Assembly: GCF_013337285.1 (NCBI RefSeq)
Contig: NZ_SUPW01000004.1
Coordinates: 124,001 to 188,000 of the forward strand
DNA length: 64,000 bases
Reading direction: 5' to 3'
Origin: Agrobacterium tumefaciens
GTDB taxonomy: Bacteria; Pseudomonadota; Alphaproteobacteria; Rhizobiales; Rhizobiaceae
This document shows, piece after piece, positions 1 to 9,744 of the stretch. Numbering within the stretch: position 1 is the stretch's first letter; the number at the start of each line of letters is the position of its first letter. Under the pieces are notes generated by a model. The model was not told the origin of the DNA and made no database searches. It worked only from the letters and a program-made list of their open reading frames with translations. The position numbers and the translations under genes are program-made.

Positions 1-588
1 GCCCTCAATGGTTTCGATATGCGGGAAAACCGCATAGTCACGTGCACTTCTTGGGCCGACATCGATATGGCCGCCTTCGCCGGGCACCGGGAACCACATA
101 TGGCGGGCGTAAACCAGACCGGCGACCCCGAGGCCCGTGCCCGGCCCAAGAACGACGCGCGACGCCAGCATGTCTTTCTTGCCGGCGCCGATAGGTTCGC
201 GGTTGTCGTCGTCAAGCGCTGCAATCGCCAGAGCCTGCGCTTCGAAATCATTGATGACGATGACATCCTTGAGGCCGAGTTTGGCCAGCATGTCCTTCGG
301 CTTGACGACCCAATGGCAGTTGGTCAGCGGAATCTCGTCGCCTTCGATAGGGCCGGCAATCGCAAGGATGGTCGAGACCGGCTGAAGCGAGGTCTTGTCC
401 AGAACCGCCTGCTGGATGGCGTCGTCGATCGTCGGATATTCCGCTGTCTTCACGGTGGTGAGGTGCACGGGTTCCGCAAAGGAATCGATCAGAATGGAAA
501 AGCGGGCATTGGTGCCGCCGATGTCGCCAAGAAGGATCGGAAAGGACAGATATTCGGTATCGGACGTCTTCGGCATTGCCTGTTCCAT
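1..588 (-). CDS. glk: Glucokinase, C-terminal part cut off by window edge
   Basis: Phosphorylates glucose with ATP to glucose-6-phosphate in the cytoplasm. Reading the minus strand from the ATG at 588 gives the ROK/glucokinase phosphate-binding motif [11 protein letters not shown] near the N-terminus. A GPIEGDE segment, the substrate-region NDFEAQALA and [11 protein letters not shown] follow. These mark the bacterial Glk family (usually about 320-340 residues), so roughly 140 residues lie outside the window. An in-frame ATG at 576 is an alternative start. It begins 15 bp after the stop of mgsA on the same strand, so the two are probably co-transcribed, which pairs glucose entry with the methylglyoxal overflow route. 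Confidence 0.93.
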   Translation of the reverse strand, partial: MEQAMPKTSDTEYLSFPILLGDIGGTNARFSILIDSFAEPVHLTTVKTAEYPTIDDAIQQAVLDKTSLQPVSTILAIAGPIEGDEIPLTNCHWVVKPKDMLAKLGLKDVIVINDFEAQALAIAALDDDNREPIGAGKKDMLASRVVLGPGTGLGVAGLVYARHMWFPVPGEGGHIDVGPRSARDYAVFPHIETIEG

Positions 589-603
589 ATTGGTGGGTGC
601 GGG

Positions 604-987
604 TCAGTCGGCGGAATTGAAGTCGATCAGGTTTTCTGCGGTGGCGCGGTTGAGCGCCATGGGAATGTCATAGACCGTGGCCAGCCGGGTCAGCGCCTTC
701 ACATCCACATCATGCGGCATTGCCGTGAGCGGGTCGGTGAAGAAGATCAGCATGTCTACCGCGCCGGTCGCGATCATCGCGCCGATCTGCTGGTCGCCGC
801 CAAGCGGGCCGCTCTTGAGGCGAATGACGTCGAGCCCCAGACAGGCTTCCTGGACGCGGCCGCCGGTCGTGCCGGTGGCGACGATCTTGAAACTGGAGAG
901 CGCTTTTTGATGCTGACGGGCGAAATCCGCCATATCGTCTTTTTTCTCGTCGTGAGCGATGAGCGCGATACAGCGTTGCCCTTCCAT
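604..987 (-). CDS. mgsA: Methylglyoxal synthase
   Basis: Converts dihydroxyacetone phosphate to methylglyoxal plus phosphate, a cytoplasmic bypass of lower glycolysis that is used when phosphate is short. The 127-residue protein shows the family signature: H12-D13 near the start, the TGTTGG phosphate loop at about 38-43, [11 protein letters not shown] with the catalytic Asp65, and MPHDVD with the conserved His92. Length fits the usual 120-155 residues. It lies directly upstream of glk on the same strand with a 15 bp gap, which suggests one transcript. Confidence 0.95.
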   Translation of the reverse strand: MEGQRCIALIAHDEKKDDMADFARQHQKALSSFKIVATGTTGGRVQEACLGLDVIRLKSGPLGGDQQIGAMIATGAVDMLIFFTDPLTAMPHDVDVKALTRLATVYDIPMALNRATAENLIDFNSAD

Positions 988-1088
988 GGTCCCAGCCCGT
1001 CCCCGTAAAGAATTAAATCGATTTGAAGCCTTCTATAACAGCTTGCCGCCATTTGAAAAGGGAAGCTGTTGAATGCCTCATTTCTGTA

Positions 1089-2144
1089 TCAGTTCAATGT
1101 CGGGCGCTGGGTCGGCAGTGGAATATCCGAAGGCGGCTGGAGGGTCGGAGCGTTCTGAATAACCTGTTCCACGCTTTGCTGGCGCACTGCCTGAACCGGC
1201 GCGGGGGAATAGGCCTGCGCCGCAATACCCTCGGGGTTGACGGAAGGGGCGGCAGCCACGGCGGCGCAGGCGGCGGGCAGGTCGGAGACCATGACGGGGC
1301 GCGGTTTCACCGGTTTGGCATTGGGGTCTTTTTTCGGCGGCGCCCATGGTTCTTTGGTAAACCACCAGGCTAGCGACTTGTCGCAGCCATCGCCCTTGCC
1401 CACGGCCGCCTGCGGTTTGCAGTTCGGCGCGCCGGGCGGGCATTCGAGGCGAATGTGGAAATGTTCGTCATGCCCGTAGATCGGCCTGATCTTGCCCATG
1501 AAGGTGCGGTCGCCGGTCCATGTCTGGCAGAGTTTCTGCTTGATGGCCGGGTTGACGAAGACGCGTTCCACCTGCGGATAGCTCGCTGCCATCATCACCA
1601 GCCGGGCATTGAGCGGCGACCATTTGCGATCATCGACTGTCAGGAATTTGCCCTTGTCCAGCATGGAGATGAACGGCACGGTTTCGCGCTGCTCCACGCT
1701 CAGCCGGGGGTTAGGCATTGGCCGCCACCAGACATCGACATCCAAGCCGATTTGGTGCGAGGCATGGCCGGTCAGCATCGGCCCGCCGCGCGGCTGGGAA
1801 ATATCGCCGAGCAACAGACCCGGCCAGCCGATTTTCTGGGCATCCTGCGAAAAGCGCTCGAGGAAGGAAATCAGCTGCGGCTGGCCCCAGCGCCGGTTGC
1901 GCGAAAGCCGCATGGCCTGCCAGCCGGGACCGTCGGTCGGCATGGCGATCGCGCCGGACTGGCAGCCCTTGGCATAGGAGCCGATGGGCTGCGAGGCCGC
2001 TGCGGAAGGCAGGGCCGTATGGCCAAACACTTCCTTCGCGGGCCTGTCCTCGGCCGATGCGGTTTCCATCTGCAACTGCAGCGCGGAGACGACCGAAATC
2101 GCCAGCATGGCCGCCTTGAAAACTCTCGATGATCCCGCCGTCAT
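1089..2144 (-). CDS. mepA: Penicillin-insensitive murein endopeptidase
   Basis: Periplasmic LAS-type metallopeptidase that cleaves cross-links between peptidoglycan stem peptides. The 351-residue protein has a signal peptide (hydrophobic segment about 8-25, likely cleavage after ASA near residue 31). The zinc motif GHASHQIGLDVD covers residues 126-137 and the second histidine motif DEHFHIR lies further on, both typical of MepA. The C-terminal 90 or so residues are proline-rich and low in complexity, longer than in E. coli MepA (about 274 residues). It is divergent from the peptide importer that starts at 2350, which fits a shared role in wall-peptide turnover. Confidence 0.92.
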   Translation of the reverse strand: MTAGSSRVFKAAMLAISVVSALQLQMETASAEDRPAKEVFGHTALPSAAASQPIGSYAKGCQSGAIAMPTDGPGWQAMRLSRNRRWGQPQLISFLERFSQDAQKIGWPGLLLGDISQPRGGPMLTGHASHQIGLDVDVWWRPMPNPRLSVEQRETVPFISMLDKGKFLTVDDRKWSPLNARLVMMAASYPQVERVFVNPAIKQKLCQTWTGDRTFMGKIRPIYGHDEHFHIRLECPPGAPNCKPQAAVGKGDGCDKSLAWWFTKEPWAPPKKDPNAKPVKPRPVMVSDLPAACAAVAAAPSVNPEGIAAQAYSPAPVQAVRQQSVEQVIQNAPTLQPPSDIPLPTQRPTLN

Positions 2145-2349
2145 ATAGCCGTGCCCGTCCGATCAGATGATTCTCTTCCCCTTAGAGTAAACTGGAACGG
2201 GATTTTGTTGAAACCATGTTTCGCCCGGTTTGTGCAAAGCAGACAGATTAAGGGTGCCGATAAAGAGCTTGTGAGCCGAAGCATCTGTTTTTTGCCAATC
2301 TTTGTTTTATGCTCTCTCCAACAAACACGAAAACAGGGACATTCCCCCG

Positions 2350-4194
2350 ATGATATTGGCACCACTGAAATCCCGCCTTCTGATCGCCCTTGCGGCATCC
2401 GCCATGCTGATGCCGGCAGCGGCCTCCGCCCAGTCGGGCGGTGTCTGGCGAAAGGGGATTTCGACGGTCGGGGAACTGAAACATCCTGATGGCTTCGATC
2501 ATTTCGACTATGTGAACACCAAGGCGCCGAAAGGCGGTGCGCTGCGCATGTCGACGACGGGAACTTTCGACACGCTCAACCCGCTGCTCGCCAAGGGCGA
2601 GGCGGCGACAGGACTTTCGCTGGTCTTCGACACGCTGATGAAATCAACGGAAGAGGAACTCTCGGCATCCTACGGGCTTCTGGCTGAGGGCGTCAGCTAT
2701 CCCGACGATATTTCGAAGGCAACATTCCGGCTGCGGGCGGAGGCCAAATGGGCTGATGGCAAACCGGTGACGCCGGAGGATGTGGTTTTCAGCTTCGAAA
2801 AGGCCAAGGATCTGAGCCCGCAGCTTGCTACCTATTACACCCACGTCACCAAGGCGGAGGTGAGTGGCGAAAGGGACATCACCTTCACCTTCGATGAAAA
2901 GAACAATCGCGAATTGCCGCAGATCGTCGGGCAATTGCTGATCGTTCCGAAGCACTGGTGGGAGGCTGCAGGTCCAGACGGCAAGCCGCGCGACATTTCC
3001 CGTGGCACGCTGGAGCCGGTGATGGGCTCTGGGGCCTACAAGATCGCCTCGCTGTCTCCCGGTTCCACGATGACCTATGAGCGTCGCGACGACTATTGGG
3101 GCAAGGACGTCAATGTGAATGTCGGGATGAACAATTTCAAAACCATCACCTACAGCTTCTTTTCCGATCAGGATGTGGAATTCCAGGCCTTCAAGTCCGG
3201 CACCGTCGATTTCCGCCAGGAAGCCTCATCCAGCCGCTGGGTCACGGGTTATGATTTTCCGGCAGTCAAGGAAGGCCGCGTCAAGAAAGAGGAACTGCCG
3301 AATATCTATCGCTCCGTCGGCATCATGCAGGCCTTTGTGCCGAACATGCGCCGCGAAAAGTTCCAGAACCCCAACCTGCGCAAGGCGCTCAATTACGCCT
3401 TCGATTTCGAGGAGCTGAACCGCACGCTGGCTTACGGCCAGTTCCAGCGTATCAACAGCTTCTTCATGGGTAGTGAGCTGGCCTCTTCCGGCCTGCCGAC
3501 CGGGCGCGAGCTGGAACTGCTGCAGGAGCTGAAAGATCAGGTGCCGCCGGAAGTCTTCACTACTGAATACCGCAACCCGGTGGCAGGCGATCCTGCCAAG
3601 CAGCGCGACAATCTGCGTGAGGCGGTGAAGCTGATGAAGGAGGCCGGATACGAGCTGCGCGGCAACCGCATGGTCAACGCGGCAACCGGGCAGCAGCTTG
3701 ATATGGAATTCCTGATCGATTCCTCCGGCATGGAGAGAACCATCCTGCCCTATGTCCAGAACCTCAAGAAGATCGGCATCAACGCCACCATCCGCACGGT
3801 CGATGCCTCGCAATATACCAACCGCACCCGCAGCTTCGATTTCGACGTTGCGGTCAAGCTCTGGGCGACATCGGCCAACCCCGGCAATGAACAGGCAGAT
3901 TTCTGGGGCTCTGCCGCGGCCGACCGGCAGGGGTCCAACAATCTCGCCGGCATCAAGAACCCCGCCGTCGATGCTCTTGTCAGGAAGGTCATATTTGCGC
4001 CCAACCGGGATGAACAGGTGGCTGCGGCGCGCGCACTCGACCGGGTGCTTCTGGCAAACAGCTACGTCATTCCGCAATTTTACCGCGGCGAGATGTTCAT
4101 CGCCTACTGGAACACACTCACCCGCCCTGAAAACCTGCCTGAATATGGCATCGGTTTTCCGGATGCATGGTGGTCCAGCCAGGCCGGAAACTGA
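2350..4194 (+). CDS. yejA: Peptide ABC transporter substrate-binding protein (YejA/YepA type)
   Basis: Periplasmic binding protein of an oligopeptide importer (SBP_bac_5 family, YejA branch). The frame is open from 2302, but the ATG at 2350 gives a clean signal peptide with a hydrophobic run and an ASAQ cleavage site at about residue 27, so this start is chosen; the mature protein of about 590 residues is typical for the family. Internal features include the FDTLNPL motif near the N-terminus. It heads the operon with yejB, yejE and yejF. From memory, the equivalent Agrobacterium system (YejBEF with YepA) has been reported to import murein peptides for recycling; in E. coli YejABEF takes up microcin C and peptides. 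Confidence 0.9.
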   Translation: MILAPLKSRLLIALAASAMLMPAAASAQSGGVWRKGISTVGELKHPDGFDHFDYVNTKAPKGGALRMSTTGTFDTLNPLLAKGEAATGLSLVFDTLMKSTEEELSASYGLLAEGVSYPDDISKATFRLRAEAKWADGKPVTPEDVVFSFEKAKDLSPQLATYYTHVTKAEVSGERDITFTFDEKNNRELPQIVGQLLIVPKHWWEAAGPDGKPRDISRGTLEPVMGSGAYKIASLSPGSTMTYERRDDYWGKDVNVNVGMNNFKTITYSFFSDQDVEFQAFKSGTVDFRQEASSSRWVTGYDFPAVKEGRVKKEELPNIYRSVGIMQAFVPNMRREKFQNPNLRKALNYAFDFEELNRTLAYGQFQRINSFFMGSELASSGLPTGRELELLQELKDQVPPEVFTTEYRNPVAGDPAKQRDNLREAVKLMKEAGYELRGNRMVNAATGQQLDMEFLIDSSGMERTILPYVQNLKKIGINATIRTVDASQYTNRTRSFDFDVAVKLWATSANPGNEQADFWGSAAADRQGSNNLAGIKNPAVDALVRKVIFAPNRDEQVAAARALDRVLLANSYVIPQFYRGEMFIAYWNTLTRPENLPEYGIGFPDAWWSSQAGN

Positions 4195-4335
4195 CGCCGG
4201 CCTTGCTTTCGCGGCGAAGGCTTGATTCACATAGGGCGAAACGAATCGCTTGGAGCGCGCGGGCCGCGCTTTCATGAAAGGACCGGGTTTGACTGAAACG
4301 AAAACCGCTGACGTATCTCCCGGGAGCAGAGGCTG

Positions 4336-5430
4336 ATGGGCGCCTATATCCTCAGACGTCTGGCGCTGATGATCCCGACCATCATCGGCATCATGGGCAT
4401 TTCGTTTCTCGTCATCCAGTTTGCGCCGGGCGGGCCGGTGGAGCAGGTCGTCGCGCAGCTGACGGGGCAGGGCGACAGCGCTTCCGACCGGCTTTCGGGC
4501 GGCGGCGATCTTATGGGCCAGTCCGGCGGTTTTGATGAAAGCGGCTCGAAATATCGCGGTGCGCAGGGTCTCGACCCGGAGCTGATCGCCAAGCTCGAGA
4601 AGCAGTTCGGTTTCGACAAGCCGCCGCTCACCCGTTTTCTCGAAATGATGTGGAATTACATCCGCTTCGATTTCGGCGACAGCTTCTTCCGCAATTCCTC
4701 GGTCATCGATCTCATCATCGACAAGCTGCCGGTGTCGATGTCGCTTGGTTTCTGGATCCTGATCATCTCCTACATCATCTCCATTCCCCTCGGCATCAAG
4801 AAAGCCGTCTCCGATGGCTCGACTTTCGATGTCTGGACATCAGGCATCATCATCATTGGTTATGCGGTGCCGAGCTTCCTGTTCGGTATCCTGCTCATCG
4901 TGCTTTTCGCCGGCGGATCGTTCTTCGACTGGTTCCCGCTTCGCGGTCTGGTGTCGGATAATTTTGACCAGCTGAACTGGTGGCAGAAGATCATCGACTA
5001 CTTCTGGCATCTGACGCTGCCATTGATTGCGCTGTCGCTCTCGGCTTTCGCAACAACGACGCTTCTGACGAAAAATTCCTTCATCGACGAGATCAAGAAG
5101 CAATATGTCGTTACCGCCCGCGCCAAGGGTCTCTCCGAACGCAAGGTTCTCTATGGCCACGTCTTCCGCAATGCGATGCTGATCGTGATTGCCGGTTTTC
5201 CGGGCGCCTTCATCTCGGCCTTCTTCACCGGCTCGCTGCTGATCGAGAACATCTTCTCGCTGGATGGTCTCGGCCGCCTCGGCTATCTCTCGGTCGTCAA
5301 TCGTGATTACCCGATCGTGTTCGGCACGCTGTTCATCTTCTCGCTGATGGGCCTTGTGGTCGGTCTCCTTTCCGACCTTATCTATACATGGATCGATCCG
5401 CGTATCGACTTCGAGCGGAGGGACGTGTGA
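4336..5430 (+). CDS. yejB: Peptide ABC transporter permease YejB
   Basis: Inner-membrane permease subunit of the peptide importer. The 364-residue protein begins [19 protein letters not shown], a classic OppB/DppB-type first membrane segment. A long periplasmic insert rich in Gly and Ser (about residues 45-85) follows, as in other YejB proteins. It continues with about five more membrane helices and the EAA-like loop around [20 protein letters not shown]. It sits 141 bp after yejA, and its TGA overlaps the start codon of yejE (TGATG at 5428-5432), showing translational coupling. Confidence 0.93.
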   Translation: MGAYILRRLALMIPTIIGIMGISFLVIQFAPGGPVEQVVAQLTGQGDSASDRLSGGGDLMGQSGGFDESGSKYRGAQGLDPELIAKLEKQFGFDKPPLTRFLEMMWNYIRFDFGDSFFRNSSVIDLIIDKLPVSMSLGFWILIISYIISIPLGIKKAVSDGSTFDVWTSGIIIIGYAVPSFLFGILLIVLFAGGSFFDWFPLRGLVSDNFDQLNWWQKIIDYFWHLTLPLIALSLSAFATTTLLTKNSFIDEIKKQYVVTARAKGLSERKVLYGHVFRNAMLIVIAGFPGAFISAFFTGSLLIENIFSLDGLGRLGYLSVVNRDYPIVFGTLFIFSLMGLVVGLLSDLIYTWIDPRIDFERRDV

Positions 5431-6575
5431 TGACGCTCGCCAACACCGCCGCTGCCGAGACACTGGTAAAGCCGAAGCGCCCGTGGTTTTCGCCGACGAC
5501 CAAGCGCCGCTGGCAGAATTTCAAGGCGAACCGGCGCGGTTACTGGTCCTTCTGGCTGTTCCTGATCCTGTTTTTCCTGAGCCTGATCGCGGAATTCATC
5601 GCCAATGACAAACCCATTCTCGCTTCCTACAAAGGCGAGATACTGGTGCCGGTCATGGTCGATTATCCGGAAGAGAAGTTCGGCGGCTTCCTTGCCCAGA
5701 CCGACTACAAATCCTCCTTCATCCAGGACGAGATCAACGCCAATGGCTGGATGATCTGGCCGCCGATCCGTTATTCCTACCAGACGGTCAACTCCAATAT
5801 TCCGCATTCGGCACCCACCGCGCCCTTCTGGCTGATGGATGAAAAAGACCGCTGCTCCGCCTATCCGCAGGGTAATGCCGATCCCGGTTGCACGCTTGGT
5901 AATCTCAACTGGCTCGGAACCGACAATCAGGCACGCGATGTCACGGCGCGGATGATCTATGGTTTTCGCATCTCCGTGCTGTTCGGCCTGACGCTGACCA
6001 TCGCGTCGGCTCTGGTCGGCGTCACCGCCGGCGCCATTCAGGGCTATTTCGGCGGCTGGACTGACCTGCTTCTGCAGCGTTTCATCGAAATCTGGTCATC
6101 CATGCCGGTGCTCTATATCCTGCTCATCATCGCGGCCATTATGCCACCCGGCTTCTTCGTGTTGCTCGGCATCATGCTGCTGTTCTCATGGGTCGGCTTT
6201 GTCGGCATCGTGCGGGCGGAATTCCTGCGCGCCAGAAACTTCGAATATGTCCGCGCTGCCCGTGCGCTCGGCGTCGGCAACTGGACGATCATGTTCCGGC
6301 ATCTTCTGCCCAACGCCATGGTGGCGACGCTGACCTTCCTGCCGTTCATCCTCTCGGGTTCGATCACGACGCTCACCTCGCTCGATTTCCTCGGCTTCGG
6401 CATGCCGCCGGGCTCACCGTCGCTGGGCGAGATGATCGCGCAGGGCAAGAACAACCTTCAGGCCCCCTGGCTTGGCCTCACCGCGTTTTTCACCATGTCC
6501 ATCATGCTCTCGCTGTTGATTTTCGTCGGTGAAGCGGTGCGCGACGCCTTCGATCCACGCAAGACGTTCCGGTGA
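5430..6575 (+). CDS. yejE: Peptide ABC transporter permease YejE
   Basis: Second inner-membrane permease of the importer (OppC/DppC type). The ATG at 5430 overlaps the yejB stop and lies in a frame that is open 14 codons further upstream; the overlap favours the internal ATG. The product is 381 residues with an N-terminal cytoplasmic stretch, a first helix near 40-60, a large periplasmic loop containing a Cys pair (RCSAYPQGNADPGC), and the core permease domain with the motif RAEFLRARNFEYVRAARALG. It ends at a TGA that overlaps the GTG or ATG start region of yejF. Confidence 0.93.
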   Translation: MTLANTAAAETLVKPKRPWFSPTTKRRWQNFKANRRGYWSFWLFLILFFLSLIAEFIANDKPILASYKGEILVPVMVDYPEEKFGGFLAQTDYKSSFIQDEINANGWMIWPPIRYSYQTVNSNIPHSAPTAPFWLMDEKDRCSAYPQGNADPGCTLGNLNWLGTDNQARDVTARMIYGFRISVLFGLTLTIASALVGVTAGAIQGYFGGWTDLLLQRFIEIWSSMPVLYILLIIAAIMPPGFFVLLGIMLLFSWVGFVGIVRAEFLRARNFEYVRAARALGVGNWTIMFRHLLPNAMVATLTFLPFILSGSITTLTSLDFLGFGMPPGSPSLGEMIAQGKNNLQAPWLGLTAFFTMSIMLSLLIFVGEAVRDAFDPRKTFR

Positions 6576-6580
6576 TCGCC

Positions 6581-8221
6581 ATGACGGAAAAAACCATCCA
6601 GCCACTTCTCTCCGTCCGTGACCTTTCGGTTGCCTTTCATCAGGGTGGGGCGACCAGCGTCGCCGTGGATCACGTCTCCTTCGACCTGATGCCGGGCGAA
6701 GTCGTTGCTCTCGTTGGCGAGTCCGGTTCCGGCAAGTCCGTGACCGCGAATTCCATTCTCAAATTGCTGCCCTATCCGGCAGCAAGCCATCCGTCGGGGA
6801 AAATCCTGTTCGACGGCAAGGACATGCTCACCCTTCCGGAACGGGCGTTGCGCGCGGTGCGGGGCAACGACATCACCATGATTTTCCAGGAGCCGATGAC
6901 CTCGCTCAATCCGCTCCACACCATCGAGCGGCAGATCGGCGAGATCCTCGAACTGCACCAGGCAATCACCGGGGCTGAGGCGCGGGCGCGCACGCTGGAA
7001 CTATTGTTGCAGGTCGGCATCCGCGAACCGGAAAAGCGCCTCAAAGCCTATCCGCATGAATTGTCCGGCGGCCAGCGGCAGCGTGTGATGATCGCCATGG
7101 CGCTTGCCAACCGGCCGAAACTGCTGATCGCCGATGAGCCGACCACGGCGCTCGACGTGACGGTGCAGGCGCAGATCCTTGAGCTTCTGAGTGATCTGAA
7201 GACGAAACACGGCATGTCCATGCTGTTCATCACCCACGACCTCGGCATCGTCCGCAAATTTGCCGACCGCGTCTGCGTCATGACCAAGGGTAAGATCGTC
7301 GAGACCGGCACCGTGGAGCAGGTGTTTACCGATCCGCAGCACGCCTACACGCGCCATCTCCTTGCAGCAGAGCCGAAGGGCGAGCCCCCGCATTCCGATG
7401 CGAGCAAACCCGTGGTCATGCAGGGCGACGACATCAAGGTCTGGTTCCCGATCAAGGCGGGGCTGATGCGCCGGGTTGTCGACCATGTGAAGGCGGTGGA
7501 CGGCATTGATATTACCCTTCGCGCCGGGCAGACTGTGGGCGTGGTGGGCGAATCCGGTTCCGGCAAGACCACGCTTGGTCTGGCGCTCTCCCGGCTGATC
7601 GCATCTGAGGGGCGGATCAGCTTCATCGGTCAGTCGATCGACCACTATTCCTATGAGATGATGAAGCCGCTCAGAAACCGGCTCCAGGTGGTGTTTCAAG
7701 ATCCTTACGGTTCACTCAGCCCGCGCATGTCGGTGGGCGAAATCGTCGCCGAGGGCCTGAAGGTGCACGAGCGGTCTCTATCCGCCGACGAGCGCGATAC
7801 GCGTGTCGCCACCGCGCTGGAAGAGGTCGGCCTCGACCCGGCCACCCGCTGGCGGTATCCACATGAATTTTCCGGCGGCCAGCGTCAGCGCATCGCCATC
7901 GCCCGTGCCATGGTGCTGAAACCGCGTTTCGTCATGCTGGATGAGCCGACATCCGCGCTCGACATGAGCGTGCAGGCGCAGGTGGTCGATCTGCTGCGCG
8001 ATCTCCAGGCCAAGCACGAACTCGCATACCTCTTCATCAGTCACGATCTGAAGGTGGTGAAGGCGCTCGCCAACGACCTGATCGTCATGCGCCACGGCAA
8101 GGTGGTGGAGAGCGGTGCAGCGGCGGAGATTTTCGCCAGCCCGCAGCAGGACTATACCAAGGCGCTGCTGGCTGCGGCCTTCAATATCGAGGCTGTCGAA
8201 ACCAAAGCGGTGAGCCAGTAG
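6581..8221 (+). CDS. yejF: Peptide ABC transporter ATPase, two fused nucleotide-binding domains (YejF)
   Basis: Cytoplasmic ATPase that powers the importer. One chain of about 546 residues carries two complete ABC domains. Each has a Walker A motif (GESGSGKS near 46 and GESGSGKT near 325), a signature (LSGGQRQR and FSGGQRQR) and a Walker B (LLIADEPT and VMLDEPT), so it corresponds to OppD and OppF fused. The start is either GTG 6572, overlapping the yejE stop, or ATG 6581; ATG is used here. It is the last gene of the yejABEF operon; a 100 bp gap follows before the flavin oxidase gene. Confidence 0.93.
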   Translation: MTEKTIQPLLSVRDLSVAFHQGGATSVAVDHVSFDLMPGEVVALVGESGSGKSVTANSILKLLPYPAASHPSGKILFDGKDMLTLPERALRAVRGNDITMIFQEPMTSLNPLHTIERQIGEILELHQAITGAEARARTLELLLQVGIREPEKRLKAYPHELSGGQRQRVMIAMALANRPKLLIADEPTTALDVTVQAQILELLSDLKTKHGMSMLFITHDLGIVRKFADRVCVMTKGKIVETGTVEQVFTDPQHAYTRHLLAAEPKGEPPHSDASKPVVMQGDDIKVWFPIKAGLMRRVVDHVKAVDGIDITLRAGQTVGVVGESGSGKTTLGLALSRLIASEGRISFIGQSIDHYSYEMMKPLRNRLQVVFQDPYGSLSPRMSVGEIVAEGLKVHERSLSADERDTRVATALEEVGLDPATRWRYPHEFSGGQRQRIAIARAMVLKPRFVMLDEPTSALDMSVQAQVVDLLRDLQAKHELAYLFISHDLKVVKALANDLIVMRHGKVVESGAAAEIFASPQQDYTKALLAAAFNIEAVETKAVSQ

Positions 8222-8321
8222 GCGCATCGCTGTTTCTATTAAGGTGATGATTTTTCTGTTGCTTCGCGGAAAATGCCGACCCATGTTGCGAGAGACGTGA
8301 TGCGGAAACGGATTGATTGCC

Positions 8322-9569
8322 ATGGCAGCGGATGTGATTGTTCTGGGAGCGGGGATCATCGGGGTCTCCGTCGCTTTGCAACTGGCCCGAAGGGGCAAAT
8401 CGGTGGTGCTGGTTGACCGGCGCGGACCGGGCGAGGAGACCTCCTTCGGCAATGCCGGACTGATCCAGAGAGAAGGTGTCGTGCCTTACGCCTTTCCGCA
8501 GGACCTTGCACTGCTGCTCCGCTATTCCCTGAACAACAGCATCGATGCCCGTTATCACCTTTCTGCCCTGCCAAAGATCGCGCCTTTTCTCGGCCGTTAC
8601 TGGTATAATTCCGCAGCCACGCGCCACGCGGCGATTGCGCGCGCCTATGCGCCGCTGATTGAGCATTCGGTTTCCGAACACAGTATTTTGATCGACGAGG
8701 CGAAGGCCGGCGATCTGATCGTCAAGAACGGCTGGATGGAGGCTTACAGGACTGCCGCAAGGCGGGATGCCGACTATGCCTTCGCTGAGCGGCTTACGCG
8801 TGACCACGGCATTTCCCACACGAAACTCGACGCCGAAGAACTCGCAACGGCCGAACCGCATCTCAGCCGTGATTTCGTCGGCGGCCTGAAATGGAACGAT
8901 CCCTGGTCGGTGCTCGATCCGCACGCGCTGACGCTCGCCTATCTCAAACTGTTCGAAAACCTCGGCGGCACCTTTATCCGGGGCGATGCATCGACGCTTA
9001 GCCAGACAGTAAGTGGCTGGACGGTGCGCACCGAAACCGGCGCGGTCGAGGCCGAACATGCCGTCGTGGCGCTTGGTCCGTGGGCAGATACGGTGACAGA
9101 GAGGCTGGGTTATCGTTTCCCGCTCGGGGTGAAGCGTGGCTATCACATGCATTATGCGCCGCAGGAGGGGACAAAGCTCAACAGCTGGCTGATCGATGCC
9201 GAGCGCGGTTATTTCCTGGCACCGATGCGCAAGGGCATCCGCCTCACGACAGGTGCTGAATTTGCCGAACGCGATGCGCCGAAATCCCCCGTGCAGATCG
9301 AGCGGGCGGAACGGGTGGCCCGCACCGTCTTTCCTCTGGGTGGCCGGTTGGATGCCGAACCGTGGATGGGCGCACGTCCCTGCACGCCGGATATGATGCC
9401 GATCATCGGCAAGGCGCCGCGCCACAGAACCCTGTGGTTCTCGTTCGGGCATGCCCATCACGGTCTCACGCTGGGGCCGATCACCGGCCGCGTTCTGGCG
9501 GAAACGATGCTGGGAGAAACACCTGTTATCGCCATTGACGCCTATCGCCCGGAAAGGTTCAATCCCTGA
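8322..9569 (+). CDS. FAD-dependent D-amino-acid dehydrogenase (DadA-like)
   Basis: Predicted flavoprotein of the DAO family that would oxidatively deaminate D-amino acids. The N-terminus has the dinucleotide-binding fold VIVLGAGIIGVSVALQLARR followed by a terminal acidic cluster VLVDRR. The C-terminal segment MGARPCTPDMMPIIGKAP with FGHAHHGLTLGP is characteristic of DadA-type dehydrogenases. Length 415 residues is usual. ATG 8322 is chosen; the frame also runs to a TTG at 8313. It lies 100 bp after yejF on the same strand. If the importer brings in murein peptides, this enzyme could use the released D-Ala or D-Glu; that link is inference. Confidence 0.8.
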   Translation: MAADVIVLGAGIIGVSVALQLARRGKSVVLVDRRGPGEETSFGNAGLIQREGVVPYAFPQDLALLLRYSLNNSIDARYHLSALPKIAPFLGRYWYNSAATRHAAIARAYAPLIEHSVSEHSILIDEAKAGDLIVKNGWMEAYRTAARRDADYAFAERLTRDHGISHTKLDAEELATAEPHLSRDFVGGLKWNDPWSVLDPHALTLAYLKLFENLGGTFIRGDASTLSQTVSGWTVRTETGAVEAEHAVVALGPWADTVTERLGYRFPLGVKRGYHMHYAPQEGTKLNSWLIDAERGYFLAPMRKGIRLTTGAEFAERDAPKSPVQIERAERVARTVFPLGGRLDAEPWMGARPCTPDMMPIIGKAPRHRTLWFSFGHAHHGLTLGPITGRVLAETMLGETPVIAIDAYRPERFNP

Positions 9570-9744
9570 TAGCCGAATCCACTGGCCTTCCTGCGGCCGC
9601 CCACGTAACATGGGCTTATCAAGAGGGAAAAGGGGCAAACGTCATCATGGTGGCGAGGTTTCTCATCTATCAGCAGCAGGATGATTTTCGTTAGCGAAGC
9701 GCTTCCGCGCGCGACACAGAAGAGAAACGGCCTGCTGGTGCACG

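Noticed and set aside
3226..4275. Open frame of about 350 codons on the minus strand over yejA
   Set aside because: Antisense to the peptide-binding protein; no start signal and no domain.
8181..9638. Open frame of 485 codons on the minus strand over the DadA-like gene
   Set aside because: Antisense shadow; the plus-strand frame has the FAD fold and family motifs.
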